DNA of 16,644 bases from Actinomycetes bacterium (GTDB taxonomy: Bacteria; Actinomycetota; Actinomycetes; Actinomycetales; Demequinaceae), in contig JAEZXC010000020.1 in NCBI GenBank assembly GCA_023442845.1, positions 1-16,644 on the forward strand, in the 5' to 3' direction. The notes under the pieces are model-generated. The model was given only the letters and a program-made list of their open reading frames with translations. It did not search any database and was not told the DNA's origin. Below, in pieces: positions 1-6,218 of this stretch. The position numbers and the translations under genes are program-made. How positions within the stretch are numbered: the first letter of the stretch is position 1; the number at the start of each line of letters is the position of its first letter.

Positions 1-2
1 CA

Positions 3-338
3 CGACTTGGCGAGGCGCTCGACCCTCTGGCCCAAGACAAGGTGGTCATCGACTGCAGGTCGTCCGCCTATGCCTCGGTGTGGTCTCCGGCCGATGCGCC
101 GTGGGTGACGGTGCGCGTTCTCCGAGACAGGGACGGCGTGCGCACCGTCATCAGTCATATGGCGAAGCACACGCGCGGCATCCTCGCCGCCCATCTCACG
201 GCGCTCGAGGCCCCTCCTGAGACACCCGAGGATGTCGCCGACGCCGCAGCGGCTCTCGTGGGCGGCGCTCTCGTTGACGTATCGCTCACCACCACACGCG
301 GAGGCCCTCACGAGCTGACCCTCGTCATCGCGGGCTAA
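3..338 (+). CDS. yaaA: YaaA-family peroxide-stress protein (DUF328), C-terminal part
   Basis: The frame is open from base 3 with no start inside the window, so this is the last 111 residues of a gene that begins upstream. Visible family features are the run KVVIDCRSSAYAS and the segment VISHMAKHTRG, typical of the actinobacterial YaaA/DUF328 family. YaaA limits iron-dependent damage during peroxide stress in E. coli; this role is known for the family and not shown here. An internal GTG at 42 is not a likely start because homologous sequence (LGEALDPLAQDK) continues before it. The gene is convergent with the membrane-protein gene on the other strand, and the two stop codons overlap at 335-338, leaving no room for a terminator between them. 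The product is probably a cytoplasmic protein of about 250 residues when complete. Confidence 0.8.
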   Translation, partial: RLGEALDPLAQDKVVIDCRSSAYASVWSPADAPWVTVRVLRDRDGVRTVISHMAKHTRGILAAHLTALEAPPETPEDVADAAAALVGGALVDVSLTTTRGGPHELTLVIAG

Positions 339-895
339 TCGTCAGCACTGTCCTCAGTCGCGCTCGTATCGTCTGTCTCCGACTCGATCATCGGCACGAG
401 ATCCGGTGCGCGCTCAAACGTGATGCGGTGCGCCGAAAGAACGTCGTTTGCATGCGCAATGAAGTCATCGACGCTGGTGCCGTGAAGCGGAAGAAAGCCA
501 ATCTTGAGTTCGGGGCCAATCAATGTGACGCGCGGATCTGCACGAGAGATTCCGGGATGGTCCGCCTCCGTCTTCACCTGGATCACGGGCCCGTCGACGC
601 GATCGACCCGACGCCCCATCACCATCTCTTGAATGGATCGAGGCCATTCGAGGGTTCCGTCATCCCGTAGCCGCAAGAGCACTCCCCTGTTGCGTAGCAG
701 GTTTGCGACCGCGAGCAGCGCGTGGACAAAGGCAATGGCGGCGAATGCGAAGACGACCAATCGCAAAGGCACCCAGTCAACAATGCGGCTGACGTAGATC
801 CACGCGCCGCCTAGTGCGGCACGGCCCACGACGCGCAACACCGACGCCTTACGCGGCTCCCTCCACACAACGAGGCCGGTTGCGGGGTTCGTCAT
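335..895 (-). CDS. small membrane protein of unknown function
   Basis: A 186-residue protein starting MTNPATGLV. I chose ATG 895 because AAGGAG at 903-908 lies 7 bases upstream; another ATG at 901 is too close to that site. Two hydrophobic segments (about residues 20-38 and 44-66) suggest two membrane helices near the N terminus. A soluble domain of about 100 residues follows (GVLLRLRDDGTLEWP...), then a very acidic, Ser/Thr/Asp-rich tail. The soluble part looks like the short beta-rich domains found on small actinobacterial membrane proteins, but I do not recognise a named family. It is the last gene of the minus-strand operon, 16 bases after the phosphatase stop, so it is probably co-transcribed with it. 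Function unknown. Confidence 0.75.
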   Translation of the reverse strand: MTNPATGLVVWREPRKASVLRVVGRAALGGAWIYVSRIVDWVPLRLVVFAFAAIAFVHALLAVANLLRNRGVLLRLRDDGTLEWPRSIQEMVMGRRVDRVDGPVIQVKTEADHPGISRADPRVTLIGPELKIGFLPLHGTSVDDFIAHANDVLSAHRITFERAPDLVPMIESETDDTSATEDSADD

Positions 896-911
896 CGACA
901 TACTCCTTGAG

Positions 912-1709
912 CTAATCGGTGGGCGCGCCCACGCACAGGATGTGACGCTCGGCGATGTCGCCGTCACGGGTCACGCGCAATTGAAGAATGGTGATCGACG
1001 CAGGCTGCGGCCAGATCGCGCCCCACGCACCGACGTGCATTCGCATCGACACACCGACAGCGCATTTGATGGCGACCGCATGGGACACGCACGCCCAGGA
1101 TCGCTCGACATTGTCGCCGTCGGCCGCGAGGCGGGCGTGTTCCGAGGCGAGGTCACGCATCGCAGCATCGAGGCGCTCTCCCACGTGCGGAAGCGACTCC
1201 CCTCCCGGCGCCGCAATCGTCCCGTAGCGCCATTGGTGAATCGCGTCGCCCTCGCGCAACGCAACCTCGTCCCCCGTGAGACCTTCCCACTTCCCGAAGT
1301 CGATCTCGCGCAGCCGCTCCTCGGTTTCCACACGGACGCCAAGGCGACGGCCAAGGGCCGCACCTGTCTCTTGGGTGCGCACCATGGGCGACGCAATGAC
1401 GCGCGTGACTGGAACCAAGCGATCCCATGTGCGGCGCCCAAGGTGATACACAGCGTCGGCCGCCTTGGCAGCCTGGACACGGCCACCCGCGTTAAGAGGC
1501 GGCCCGGGTACCCCCGAGCCCGACAACGCATGGGTGAGCGTCATGTCGGTGACGCCGTGGCGGACGAACACGAGAGTGAGCGGCTCGATAAGGTCCCGGC
1601 CACCCATCGTGAATAATGATGACGGCTTTGCAGTGCTCTCACCGTTCGGGTCATCGAGAACGAGCGGTGCGGTCGCGTCGTCTTCCTGAGCGTGGTGAGA
1701 CTCCACCAT
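912..1709 (-). CDS. histidine phosphatase superfamily protein (phosphoglycerate-mutase-like), without an RNase H domain
   Basis: 265 residues. The start ATG at 1709 overlaps the stop of the upstream gene as TAATG, indicating translational coupling, with GGGGAG about 10 bases before it; a start at 1745 would sit inside the neighbour. The phosphatase core is complete: RHG at residues 50-52 (phosphorylated His51), the second arginine in SPMVRTQET, the acidic pair in LREIDFGKWEGLT, and the second histidine in CVSHAVAIK. Such enzymes remove phosphate from small molecules; the substrate cannot be read from the sequence. In M. tuberculosis the gene at this position (Rv2228c) is, from memory, a fusion of RNase H and an acid phosphatase/CobC-like domain. 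Here the roughly 40 residues ahead of RHG are low-complexity and carry no RNase H motif. Confidence 0.88.
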   Translation of the reverse strand: MVESHHAQEDDATAPLVLDDPNGESTAKPSSLFTMGGRDLIEPLTLVFVRHGVTDMTLTHALSGSGVPGPPLNAGGRVQAAKAADAVYHLGRRTWDRLVPVTRVIASPMVRTQETGAALGRRLGVRVETEERLREIDFGKWEGLTGDEVALREGDAIHQWRYGTIAAPGGESLPHVGERLDAAMRDLASEHARLAADGDNVERSWACVSHAVAIKCAVGVSMRMHVGAWGAIWPQPASITILQLRVTRDGDIAERHILCVGAPTD

Positions 1710-2446
1710 TACGTACCGGCTCCCCGCACCAAGATTCGCCCGCACTCTTCACATCGGACCACGTGATCCGCAGGACGAGCCTCGATAGCGCTCAAGTCGC
1801 CGGGGTTGAGGTTCATGTGACACCCCTGGCAAGCGCCGCGTACGAGCGGGGCGGCGCCCACTCCGCCATGTTGCTCACGGAGCTTCTCGTACAACGTCAT
1901 CAACTCCGCGTCGATGGTGCCGGCAATCGACGTGCGTTCGGCGAGCAGCGATGCCACCTCAGCTTCAATCGCTGCCGACTCATGGTCAAGACGGGTCGCG
2001 ACCTCGGCGCGCGCCGCATCAACCTCGACGAGGCGTGCGCTCACATCCGCGAGCGTCTTCTCTGCATCCTCAAGCCGCTGCATCGCCTCGAGTTCGACCT
2101 CTTCAAGGTCGCCCTGGCGCTTCGCAAGCACCTCAAGTTCACTTTGCAGACCCTGAAGTTCGCGGGGAGTCATCCCTGCGCCGAGCAAACGAGCGTTGTC
2201 TCGCTCCGCGCGCGCACGCACCGACTGGACGTCGTCCTCAGCCTTCGTCACTTCTCGCTTCGTGTCGCTCACCGCGGTTTCGGCTTCAATGCGCGCAGCA
2301 CGCAGGTCCGCCGCCGTCGCCTCAAGCGCCGCCAACTCACTTCGCGAGGGAAGGGTCTCGAGACGATGCCGTGCCTGCTGAATACGAGTGTCCACGTCTT
2401 GGACGGTGAGCAGTCTCACCTGGTCCGCCGCTGGGGCCTGGGCCAC
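1709..2446 (-). CDS. C4-type zinc ribbon protein with long coiled coil (DUF164/CdsZ-like)
   Basis: 245 residues from GTG 2446 (MAQAPAADQ). AGGAG at 2453-2457 lies 6 bases before this start; an upstream start at 2488 would overlap the Nif3-like gene and has no such site. Residues about 10-175 are rich in Ala, Glu, Arg and Leu in heptad-like spacing, predicting a long antiparallel coiled coil. The C-terminal part has two CxxC knuckles, CQGC and CEEC, forming a C4 zinc ribbon. The conserved segment GMTPRELQGLQSELEVL in the coiled-coil hairpin matches the family. The protein is probably cytoplasmic and binds nucleic acid or a partner; its exact role is not settled. It sits 11 bases after the Nif3-like gene and is coupled to the phosphatase gene, the same trio as M. 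tuberculosis Rv2228c-Rv2230c (from memory). Confidence 0.9.
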   Translation of the reverse strand: MAQAPAADQVRLLTVQDVDTRIQQARHRLETLPSRSELAALEATAADLRAARIEAETAVSDTKREVTKAEDDVQSVRARAERDNARLLGAGMTPRELQGLQSELEVLAKRQGDLEEVELEAMQRLEDAEKTLADVSARLVEVDAARAEVATRLDHESAAIEAEVASLLAERTSIAGTIDAELMTLYEKLREQHGGVGAAPLVRGACQGCHMNLNPGDLSAIEARPADHVVRCEECGRILVRGAGT

Positions 2447-2457
2447 GTTGCTCTCCT

Positions 2458-3279
2458 CTAGTGGGTGGACGGCACGTGGCCAGTCCACGGGTCTGTGTTC
2501 AGGGTACTCACGGACGCGGTGACCCCAAGATCTGCCGCCAGGTCAGCGGCGGCTGCTGCAAGCCACAGCGATTCCGACGCTGCGTGCGACACGTTGACAA
2601 GATACGGTTTGCCGCCACGCAAGCGGGCCGCTTCGCGCGCATCCGTCGCCGGATGGTGACGCATGTCTGCGGTGACAAACACGTCGACGCGGGCCGCGAC
2701 CGCATCGTCGATGTACGAGCCACCCGAGCCACCAACAATGGCCACACGCTCCACACCACCCGCTGCATCGCCCGCGTAGACAACGCCTCCTGCAGTGGGC
2801 GGCAAGACGCGAGCCACAAGGGCGACGAACTCCGCCAGCGTTTGTGACGACACGGTGCCGACGCGCCCCGACCCAACAGTCCGATCCTCGGCGTCGGGAA
2901 CAAGCGGACCATCAACCGTCATGCCAAGCGCTGCGGCAAGGGCGTCATTCGTTCCCGTCAGTGCGGCGTCGGCATTTGTGTGGGCGGCCAGGAGCGCGCA
3001 CCCGCCTTCGATGAGCGTGTGCACCACCGCTCCCGCTGCCGTGGTCGCGGCAACCGACGTGACGCCACGGAGCATAAGCGGGTGGTGGGTGACAAGCAAC
3101 TGGGCGCCAGCAGCAACTGCCTCACGAGCGACATCAAGAGTGGGATCCACGGCGAACATCACATGGGTGAGCGGACGAGACGGGTCCCCGACGGCGAGAC
3201 CCGGCGTGTCCCACTCTTCCGCGAGACGCGGCGCGAAGCGCTCGTCAAGCCACGCCACGGCGTCGGCGATGCGTGTCAT
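2458..3279 (-). CDS. Nif3-like dinuclear metal-centre protein (DUF34, GTP cyclohydrolase I type 2 homolog)
   Basis: 273 residues from ATG 3279 (MTRIADAVAWLDE), with GAGGGA a few bases upstream; the open frame runs on to 3336 but without a good site. Family signatures are EEWDTPGLAVGD near the N terminus, the metal-binding LLVTHHPLML, AHTNADAA, and VTADMRHHPATD plus the late NVSHAASE that complete the two-metal site. Length and motif order are those of the intact short form of the family, which forms hexamers. The biochemical role is uncertain; YbgI/Nif3 proteins bind two metal ions, and a GTP cyclohydrolase-like activity has been reported for one homolog. First gene of a four-gene minus-strand operon. 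A TAGAAT box at 3349-3354 on the minus strand may be its -10, with no convincing -35. Confidence 0.92.
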   Translation of the reverse strand: MTRIADAVAWLDERFAPRLAEEWDTPGLAVGDPSRPLTHVMFAVDPTLDVAREAVAAGAQLLVTHHPLMLRGVTSVAATTAAGAVVHTLIEGGCALLAAHTNADAALTGTNDALAAALGMTVDGPLVPDAEDRTVGSGRVGTVSSQTLAEFVALVARVLPPTAGGVVYAGDAAGGVERVAIVGGSGGSYIDDAVAARVDVFVTADMRHHPATDAREAARLRGGKPYLVNVSHAASESLWLAAAAADLAADLGVTASVSTLNTDPWTGHVPSTH

Positions 3280-3410
3280 TGCTCCCTCGCGATTACCCAA
3301 CCGTCGGCTCTCGCCACATGGTGGATTGCTCGTCAACCTATTTCAGCGATTCTAGTCGGCGCCTTTGGACACCACGGCCTGCAGGCAACATGCCTGATCG
3401 CGAAGAAAAC

Positions 3411-3452
3411 GAGTGGGCCTTCCCAGGCGATTCTCAAACCCCCGACCTGCGC
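3411..3452 (-). other. degenerate tRNA-like 3' half, possible old attachment-site remnant
   Basis: On the plus strand this stretch contains GTGGGCC (3413-3419), CTCAAACC (3433-3440) and CCTGCG (3446-3451). The tRNA-Val gene at 9083-9156 shows GTGGGCC (9082-9088), CTCGAACC (9097-9104) and CCTGCG (9112-9117) in the same order and orientation. These are the acceptor end, T-loop and anticodon-stem strand. The spacings differ by about 5 and 2 bases and the T-stem here does not pair, so it is not a functional tRNA. It would mark the far end of the 3.5-9.0 kb block if that block entered at the tRNA. The similarity is gapped and could be chance. The rest of the 3280-3485 spacer shows no gene. Confidence 0.3.
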
Positions 3453-3485
3453 TGAAATCGTTGATTTCCCGTGTTCTCAAGGGTT

Positions 3486-3848
3486 CTAGAGGTGGAACGG
3501 TCCGCTCTCGATCTGTCGATAGACAGGATACGCGAGGCCCAGTGCAAAATAATCGGCTGAAGTCTCAAACTCGATTGGAGGCAGAGCAGCGTGCCAGGTG
3601 ATGCCCTGTTCTGTCTCAAGGACCCGCGCCTCGCGTTCGGGTAGTGGATCGTCGCGGTGGGCGTGCCACTCGGTGGTGATCTGTTGTTCGATCGCCCGGT
3701 ATCGGGCGTCGTCGTAGTTCAACTCTGCGTTCAGTAGTGCGACCTCCAAACGCGGCCACTCGGCCGGACGTGCCAACGAGATCCACGTCTGCGCCTGCCA
3801 CGCCTGTACTCGATCTGCCGGTGCGTCTCTGTTTTCTTCATTCGTCAT
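3486..3848 (-). CDS. hypothetical protein beside the DNA methyltransferase
   Basis: Predicted 120-residue protein beginning MTNEENRDAPADRVQAW; I do not recognise the family. It is rich in Trp, Tyr, Glu and Arg, has no membrane segment, no cysteine and no obvious catalytic motif, and looks like a small soluble, mostly helical acidic protein (DRVQAWQAQTW, AELNYDDARYRAIEQQ). The start is uncertain: ATG 3848 has no clear ribosome-binding site, GTG 3863 is in frame, and the frame stays open to 4070, though that extension crosses the tandem-repeat region and looks non-coding. The gene is transcribed away from the methyltransferase gene, with about 240 bases between the two starts. That context allows a role as regulator or partner of the methyltransferase, but nothing in the protein shows this. 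Confidence 0.55.
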   Translation of the reverse strand: MTNEENRDAPADRVQAWQAQTWISLARPAEWPRLEVALLNAELNYDDARYRAIEQQITTEWHAHRDDPLPEREARVLETEQGITWHAALPPIEFETSADYFALGLAYPVYRQIESGPFHL

Positions 3849-3954
3849 GACGATCAGGTGCACTCGGACGGTGCTCGCGAGCGGTGACTTCTGACGCGAT
3901 AAAGCTCGCTCACCCTCGATCTGCAAGACGCGTGGTAGCTCGGGAAGCCGGGAT

Positions 3955-3980
3955 CGGACGAGGCCGGACGAGGCCGGACG
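3955..3980. repeat. 10-bp tandem repeat between divergent genes
   Basis: The unit CGGACGAGGC occurs at 3955-3964 and 3965-3974, followed by a partial copy CGGACG at 3975-3980. The array is framed by the inverted pair GGATCG (3951-3956) and CGATCC (3986-3991). It lies in the intergenic region between the hypothetical gene (minus) and the methyltransferase (plus), where an operator for either gene would be expected. It may equally be simple slippage in GC-rich DNA. Confidence 0.6.
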
Positions 3981-4088
3981 GGGCGCGATCCGGCGAGGGG
4001 CGGTGACGGAGCACCTGGCAGGTGACCAGCTCGGTCGAAGTCTCAGCGTGAGGCGATGACCGGGGATCACCGATTTACCGGAGTCCTC

Positions 4089-5180
4089 ATGCCGAAACCG
4101 CTACTTTCTCGTCCTCGGATCGGGTCGCTGTTCTCCGGGTACGGCGGCCTCGACCTCGCCGTCGAACACCTCACCGGCGGCGAAACGATCTGGTTCTCCG
4201 AACTCAACGAACACGTCGCCAAGGTGTTCTCCCACCACTGGCCGGACGCCCCGAATCTCGGCGACATCTCCGCGATCGACTGGGCGACTGTGCCGCCCGT
4301 CGACGTGCTCTGCGGTGGGTTCCCCTGCCAGGACGTTTCAACGGTCGGGAAGCAAGCCGGCCTCGCACCTGGCACCCGCCCCGGCCTCTGGTCATTCATG
4401 GCGTCGGCGATCGAAGCGCTGCAACCCGAGTTCGTGGTGATCGAGAACGTTCGCGGGCTGCTCTCCGCACCCGCCGCCCGACCCCAGAGCGAAGGAGAAA
4501 CCGATGCCGACTGCAACCCCGACGATGCAACCCCTACCCGTGCAACCCCTGGCGGTGTGGAACCCGATGCGTGGGTGCTGGGAGACGAGTCAGCCCGACC
4601 TCTTCGGGCGCTCGGCGCCGTACTCGGTGATCTGGCCGACCTCCGGTATGACGCGGAATGGATCGGCCTACCCGCTTCCCTGGCTGGGGCACCTCATCAT
4701 CGGTTCCGCATCTTCATCACCGCGCACCGCCAAGGCGTTGTTCCGAACCCCGCTCGCCTCGGACTCCTCCCGCGGCGGGGAGAGCCTGGACACCGTGAAG
4801 GCGAGGCGGGGCACGATCGCGTTGAGCCATCAGATCATCGACTTCGCGCTTCACGGACCGCATGGCTCACCGGCCAGACAGAACGCATCGGAGACACTGT
4901 TCACCCTGATCGACACCATCTTCGCCAATGGGGAGGCTACGCCGACGCCATCACCAGATGGGAATACATCACCGGACGACCAGCTCCGGCGCCGGCGTTC
5001 TTGACCGAGGATTCGATGCCGCGCCCGGCACCGGAGTTCGTGGAATGGTTCATGGGCCTCCCGCCCGGATGGGTCACCAACGCCGGGCTCGGTCTGACAC
5101 CAAACCAACAGATCACGGCACTCGGCAACGGAGTGCTCCCGCTTCAAGCTGTGGCGGCACTTCGAATTCTCGCTCGATGA
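4089..5180 (+). CDS. phage-type DNA (cytosine-5-)-methyltransferase
   Basis: 363 residues from ATG 4089 (MPKPLLSRPRIGS), with GGAG 5 bases upstream; ATG 4056 is in frame but its site is too close. C5-methyltransferase motifs appear in order: motif I SLFSGYGGLDLA (13-24, SAM binding), motif IV GGFPCQDVS with catalytic Cys80, motif VI ENVRG (119-123), motif VIII HRFRIF (204-209), and motif X GNGVLPLQA (346-354). The variable target-recognition part lies at about 210-300, and the conserved FVEWFMGLPPGWV precedes motif X. The layout, including WEYITGRPAPAP, resembles methyltransferases of actinobacteriophages and their prophages (from memory). The enzyme methylates C5 of cytosine in an unknown target. 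No restriction endonuclease is recognisable nearby, so it looks solitary. The central part overlaps a second candidate gene in another frame. Confidence 0.93.
   Translation: MPKPLLSRPRIGSLFSGYGGLDLAVEHLTGGETIWFSELNEHVAKVFSHHWPDAPNLGDISAIDWATVPPVDVLCGGFPCQDVSTVGKQAGLAPGTRPGLWSFMASAIEALQPEFVVIENVRGLLSAPAARPQSEGETDADCNPDDATPTRATPGGVEPDAWVLGDESARPLRALGAVLGDLADLRYDAEWIGLPASLAGAPHHRFRIFITAHRQGVVPNPARLGLLPRRGEPGHREGEAGHDRVEPSDHRLRASRTAWLTGQTERIGDTVHPDRHHLRQWGGYADAITRWEYITGRPAPAPAFLTEDSMPRPAPEFVEWFMGLPPGWVTNAGLGLTPNQQITALGNGVLPLQAVAALRILAR
4504..5004 (+). CDS. candidate overlapping gene inside the methyltransferase gene
   Basis: A 166-codon frame lying wholly inside the methyltransferase gene, shifted +1. 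ATG 4504 is preceded by AAGGAG at 4492-4497 with a 6-base spacer, an ideal site that is unexpected in mid-gene. The predicted protein looks natural in part: QPDLFGRSAPYSVIWPTSGM, then LFRTPLASDSSRGGES, then ALSHQIIDFAL, and a Ser/Pro/Asp tail (TPSPDGNTSPDD). From memory, proteins with repeated L-x-TP-x-A-S-D segments, a DLFG...YS.TWPTSGM head and a similar tail occur in actinophages and streptomycetes, overlapping this same kind of methyltransferase gene. Their function is unknown. The alternative is that constraint on the methyltransferase frame creates the similarity; the strong ribosome-binding site argues against that. Confidence 0.5.
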   Translation: MPTATPTMQPLPVQPLAVWNPMRGCWETSQPDLFGRSAPYSVIWPTSGMTRNGSAYPLPWLGHLIIGSASSSPRTAKALFRTPLASDSSRGGESLDTVKARRGTIALSHQIIDFALHGPHGSPARQNASETLFTLIDTIFANGEATPTPSPDGNTSPDDQLRRRRS

Positions 5181-5266
5181 ACCGCATGAACTAGCTAGAA
5201 GAGGCGGTTCGCGAGTCTCGCATCAGAGCGAGTTTCCCCGACCGCTTGTTCACGACGAGATAGCAT

Positions 5267-5309
5267 CACGCTGGGGAGCGGGGGAGTATGACCGTCGTTC
5301 CCCAGCGTG
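5267..5309. terminator. inverted repeat between convergent genes, probable bidirectional terminator
   Basis: CACGCTGGGGA at 5267-5277 pairs perfectly with TCCCCAGCGTG at 5299-5309, with two or three further inner pairs possible. It lies between the convergent ends of the methyltransferase (5180) and acetyltransferase (5403) genes, where a shared terminator is expected. There is no U-tract on either side. A decayed mobile-element end is an alternative, but no transposase is present. Confidence 0.5.
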
Positions 5310-5402
5310 TGCTTCGATGGGAAGAATCGCTCTACGTTATACAGCGGGCATCGGAGCGCGGCATGAGCCCGACAGGCTATGCAGTTGTCGCTTTCGCAGT
5401 GT

Positions 5403-6038
5403 TCAGGCCGCGACGATGGGTCGGATAGGGCGGCAAGGGTTTCCGACCGCGATCACTCCAGCAGGAATGTCTCGGGTGACGACGGACCCGGCGCCGATGA
5501 TGCTGTTATCTCCGATGGTGACGCCGGGGGTGATCGTGACGGCCCCTCCGATCCAGACATTGTTGCCGATGGTGACCGGTTCGGGCAGTTCCCAGCCGTC
5601 GAGCCGGCGAGGGATGTCTTCGGCGTGGTTGGGAGTGTAGATGCCGCAGCGGGGCCCGATGAGGCAGTCAGTGCCGATGGTGACTTGGCCGCCGCCGATG
5701 ATGAGGAAGTCCGTGTTGATGAAGGTTCGGTCACCGATGACCAGCCGTGCACCGTAGTCGATGCCGAATGGCGGGCGAAAGTCGATTCCTTCTCCGGCTC
5801 CGGGGATCAGTTCGTGGAAGAGGCGCATCGCCTCTTCGGGATCATCGTAGTAGATGCGGTTGATGGTGGCGCAGGTCGCGTGCGCTTCCCAGCTCAGTTC
5901 CTGGAGCGCAGGCGAGGTGCGGTAGCGGATCCAGTCGCCAGCGACGAGGCGTTGCAGGTCTTCATCGCCCGAGAGAAGCGCCCTCATCTTGTCATCGATG
6001 AAGCGATCCTGGGCGAGAGTCTGGTCGTCTTCCAACAT
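5403..6038 (-). CDS. sugar O-acetyltransferase, LacA/Maa type (left-handed beta helix)
   Basis: 211 residues. ATG 6038 has AAGAAGGG at 6046-6053, 7 bases upstream. An N-terminal helical Maa-like part (residues 15-80) is followed by a hexapeptide-repeat beta helix from about residue 85, with repeats such as VTIGTDCLIG, VTIGNNVWIG and VTIGDNSIIG. The probable catalytic His is H138 in YTPNHAED. The C-terminal block IIGAGSVVTRDIPAGVIAVGNP is characteristic. Such enzymes move acetyl from acetyl-CoA to a hydroxyl of a sugar (maltose, glucose or galactosides in E. coli) and form trimers in the cytoplasm. The actual acceptor cannot be read off. Transcribed divergently from the ROK regulator, with a strong promoter whose -10 lies in a motif repeated ahead of the transporter gene, so regulation by that ROK protein is likely. 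Confidence 0.92.
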   Translation of the reverse strand: MLEDDQTLAQDRFIDDKMRALLSGDEDLQRLVAGDWIRYRTSPALQELSWEAHATCATINRIYYDDPEEAMRLFHELIPGAGEGIDFRPPFGIDYGARLVIGDRTFINTDFLIIGGGQVTIGTDCLIGPRCGIYTPNHAEDIPRRLDGWELPEPVTIGNNVWIGGAVTITPGVTIGDNSIIGAGSVVTRDIPAGVIAVGNPCRPIRPIVAA

Positions 6039-6062
6039 GTGGTAGCCCTTCTTGATTTGTGG

Positions 6063-6081
6063 ATGCTATAAACATATAGGA
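6063..6081 (-). promoter_or_regulatory. candidate ROK operator, copy 1
   Basis: Read towards the acetyltransferase gene the sequence is TCCTATATGTTTATAGCAT. It matches the copy ahead of the transporter gene (7585-7603) at 15 of 19 positions, in the same orientation relative to the downstream gene. Both contain ATG-N7-CAT, an imperfect dyad expected of a dimeric winged-helix repressor. This copy also holds the perfect repeat CTATA-AACA-TATAG. Being in the divergent spacer, it could also control the ROK gene itself. Confidence 0.6.
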
Positions 6082-6101
6082 CGAGGTGATGCAGCTGTCA
6101 A
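6073..6101 (-). promoter_or_regulatory. promoter of the acetyltransferase gene
   Basis: On the minus strand, TTGACA (6101-6096) and TATATG (6078-6073) are separated by exactly 17 bases. The -35 is a consensus hexamer. Transcription should start near 6066, giving a leader of about 28 bases before ATG 6038. The -10 lies inside the shared 19-bp motif, so a bound repressor would block polymerase. Confidence 0.7.
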
Positions 6102-6203
6102 GCCGCACGTCGAGAGCGGCGCGCGTGGCGCGTCCATCTGACCGGCGCCACAGTTGTGACTCCGAGGCGATCCTGTTGCCGAGGGTGGCGTGGGGACCTG
6201 TCG

Positions 6204-6209
6204 TAAAAT
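6204..6209 (+). promoter_or_regulatory. possible -10 box of the ROK gene
   Basis: TAAAAT ends 9 bases before ATG 6219, and no ribosome-binding site precedes that ATG. The spacing fits a very short or absent leader, common in actinobacteria. No matching -35 is seen; TTGCCG at 6176 is 22 bases away, which is too far. Confidence 0.4.
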
Positions 6210-6218
6210 GGTGTCTTG

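Noticed and set aside
942..1616. A 224-codon plus-strand frame over the phosphatase gene
   Set aside because: It is the complement of a gene with all histidine-phosphatase motifs and shows only basic low-complexity sequence.
1616..2461. A 281-codon plus-strand frame over the zinc-ribbon gene
   Set aside because: The opposite strand carries a clear CxxC zinc-ribbon protein; the plus-strand translation is Arg/His-rich without motifs.
3280..3485. Search for an integrase or transposase remnant at the left edge of the inserted block
   Set aside because: No frame in this spacer shows recombinase motifs, and none is seen near tRNA-Val either; mobility can only be argued from context.
4056..4088. 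Earlier ATG for the methyltransferase
   Set aside because: The only purine-rich run is 2 bases from that ATG, while ATG 4089 has GGAG at a normal distance.
5379..6071. A 230-codon plus-strand frame over the acetyltransferase gene
   Set aside because: Its Asp/Gly-rich pattern is the mirror of the hexapeptide repeats on the minus strand; no start signal.
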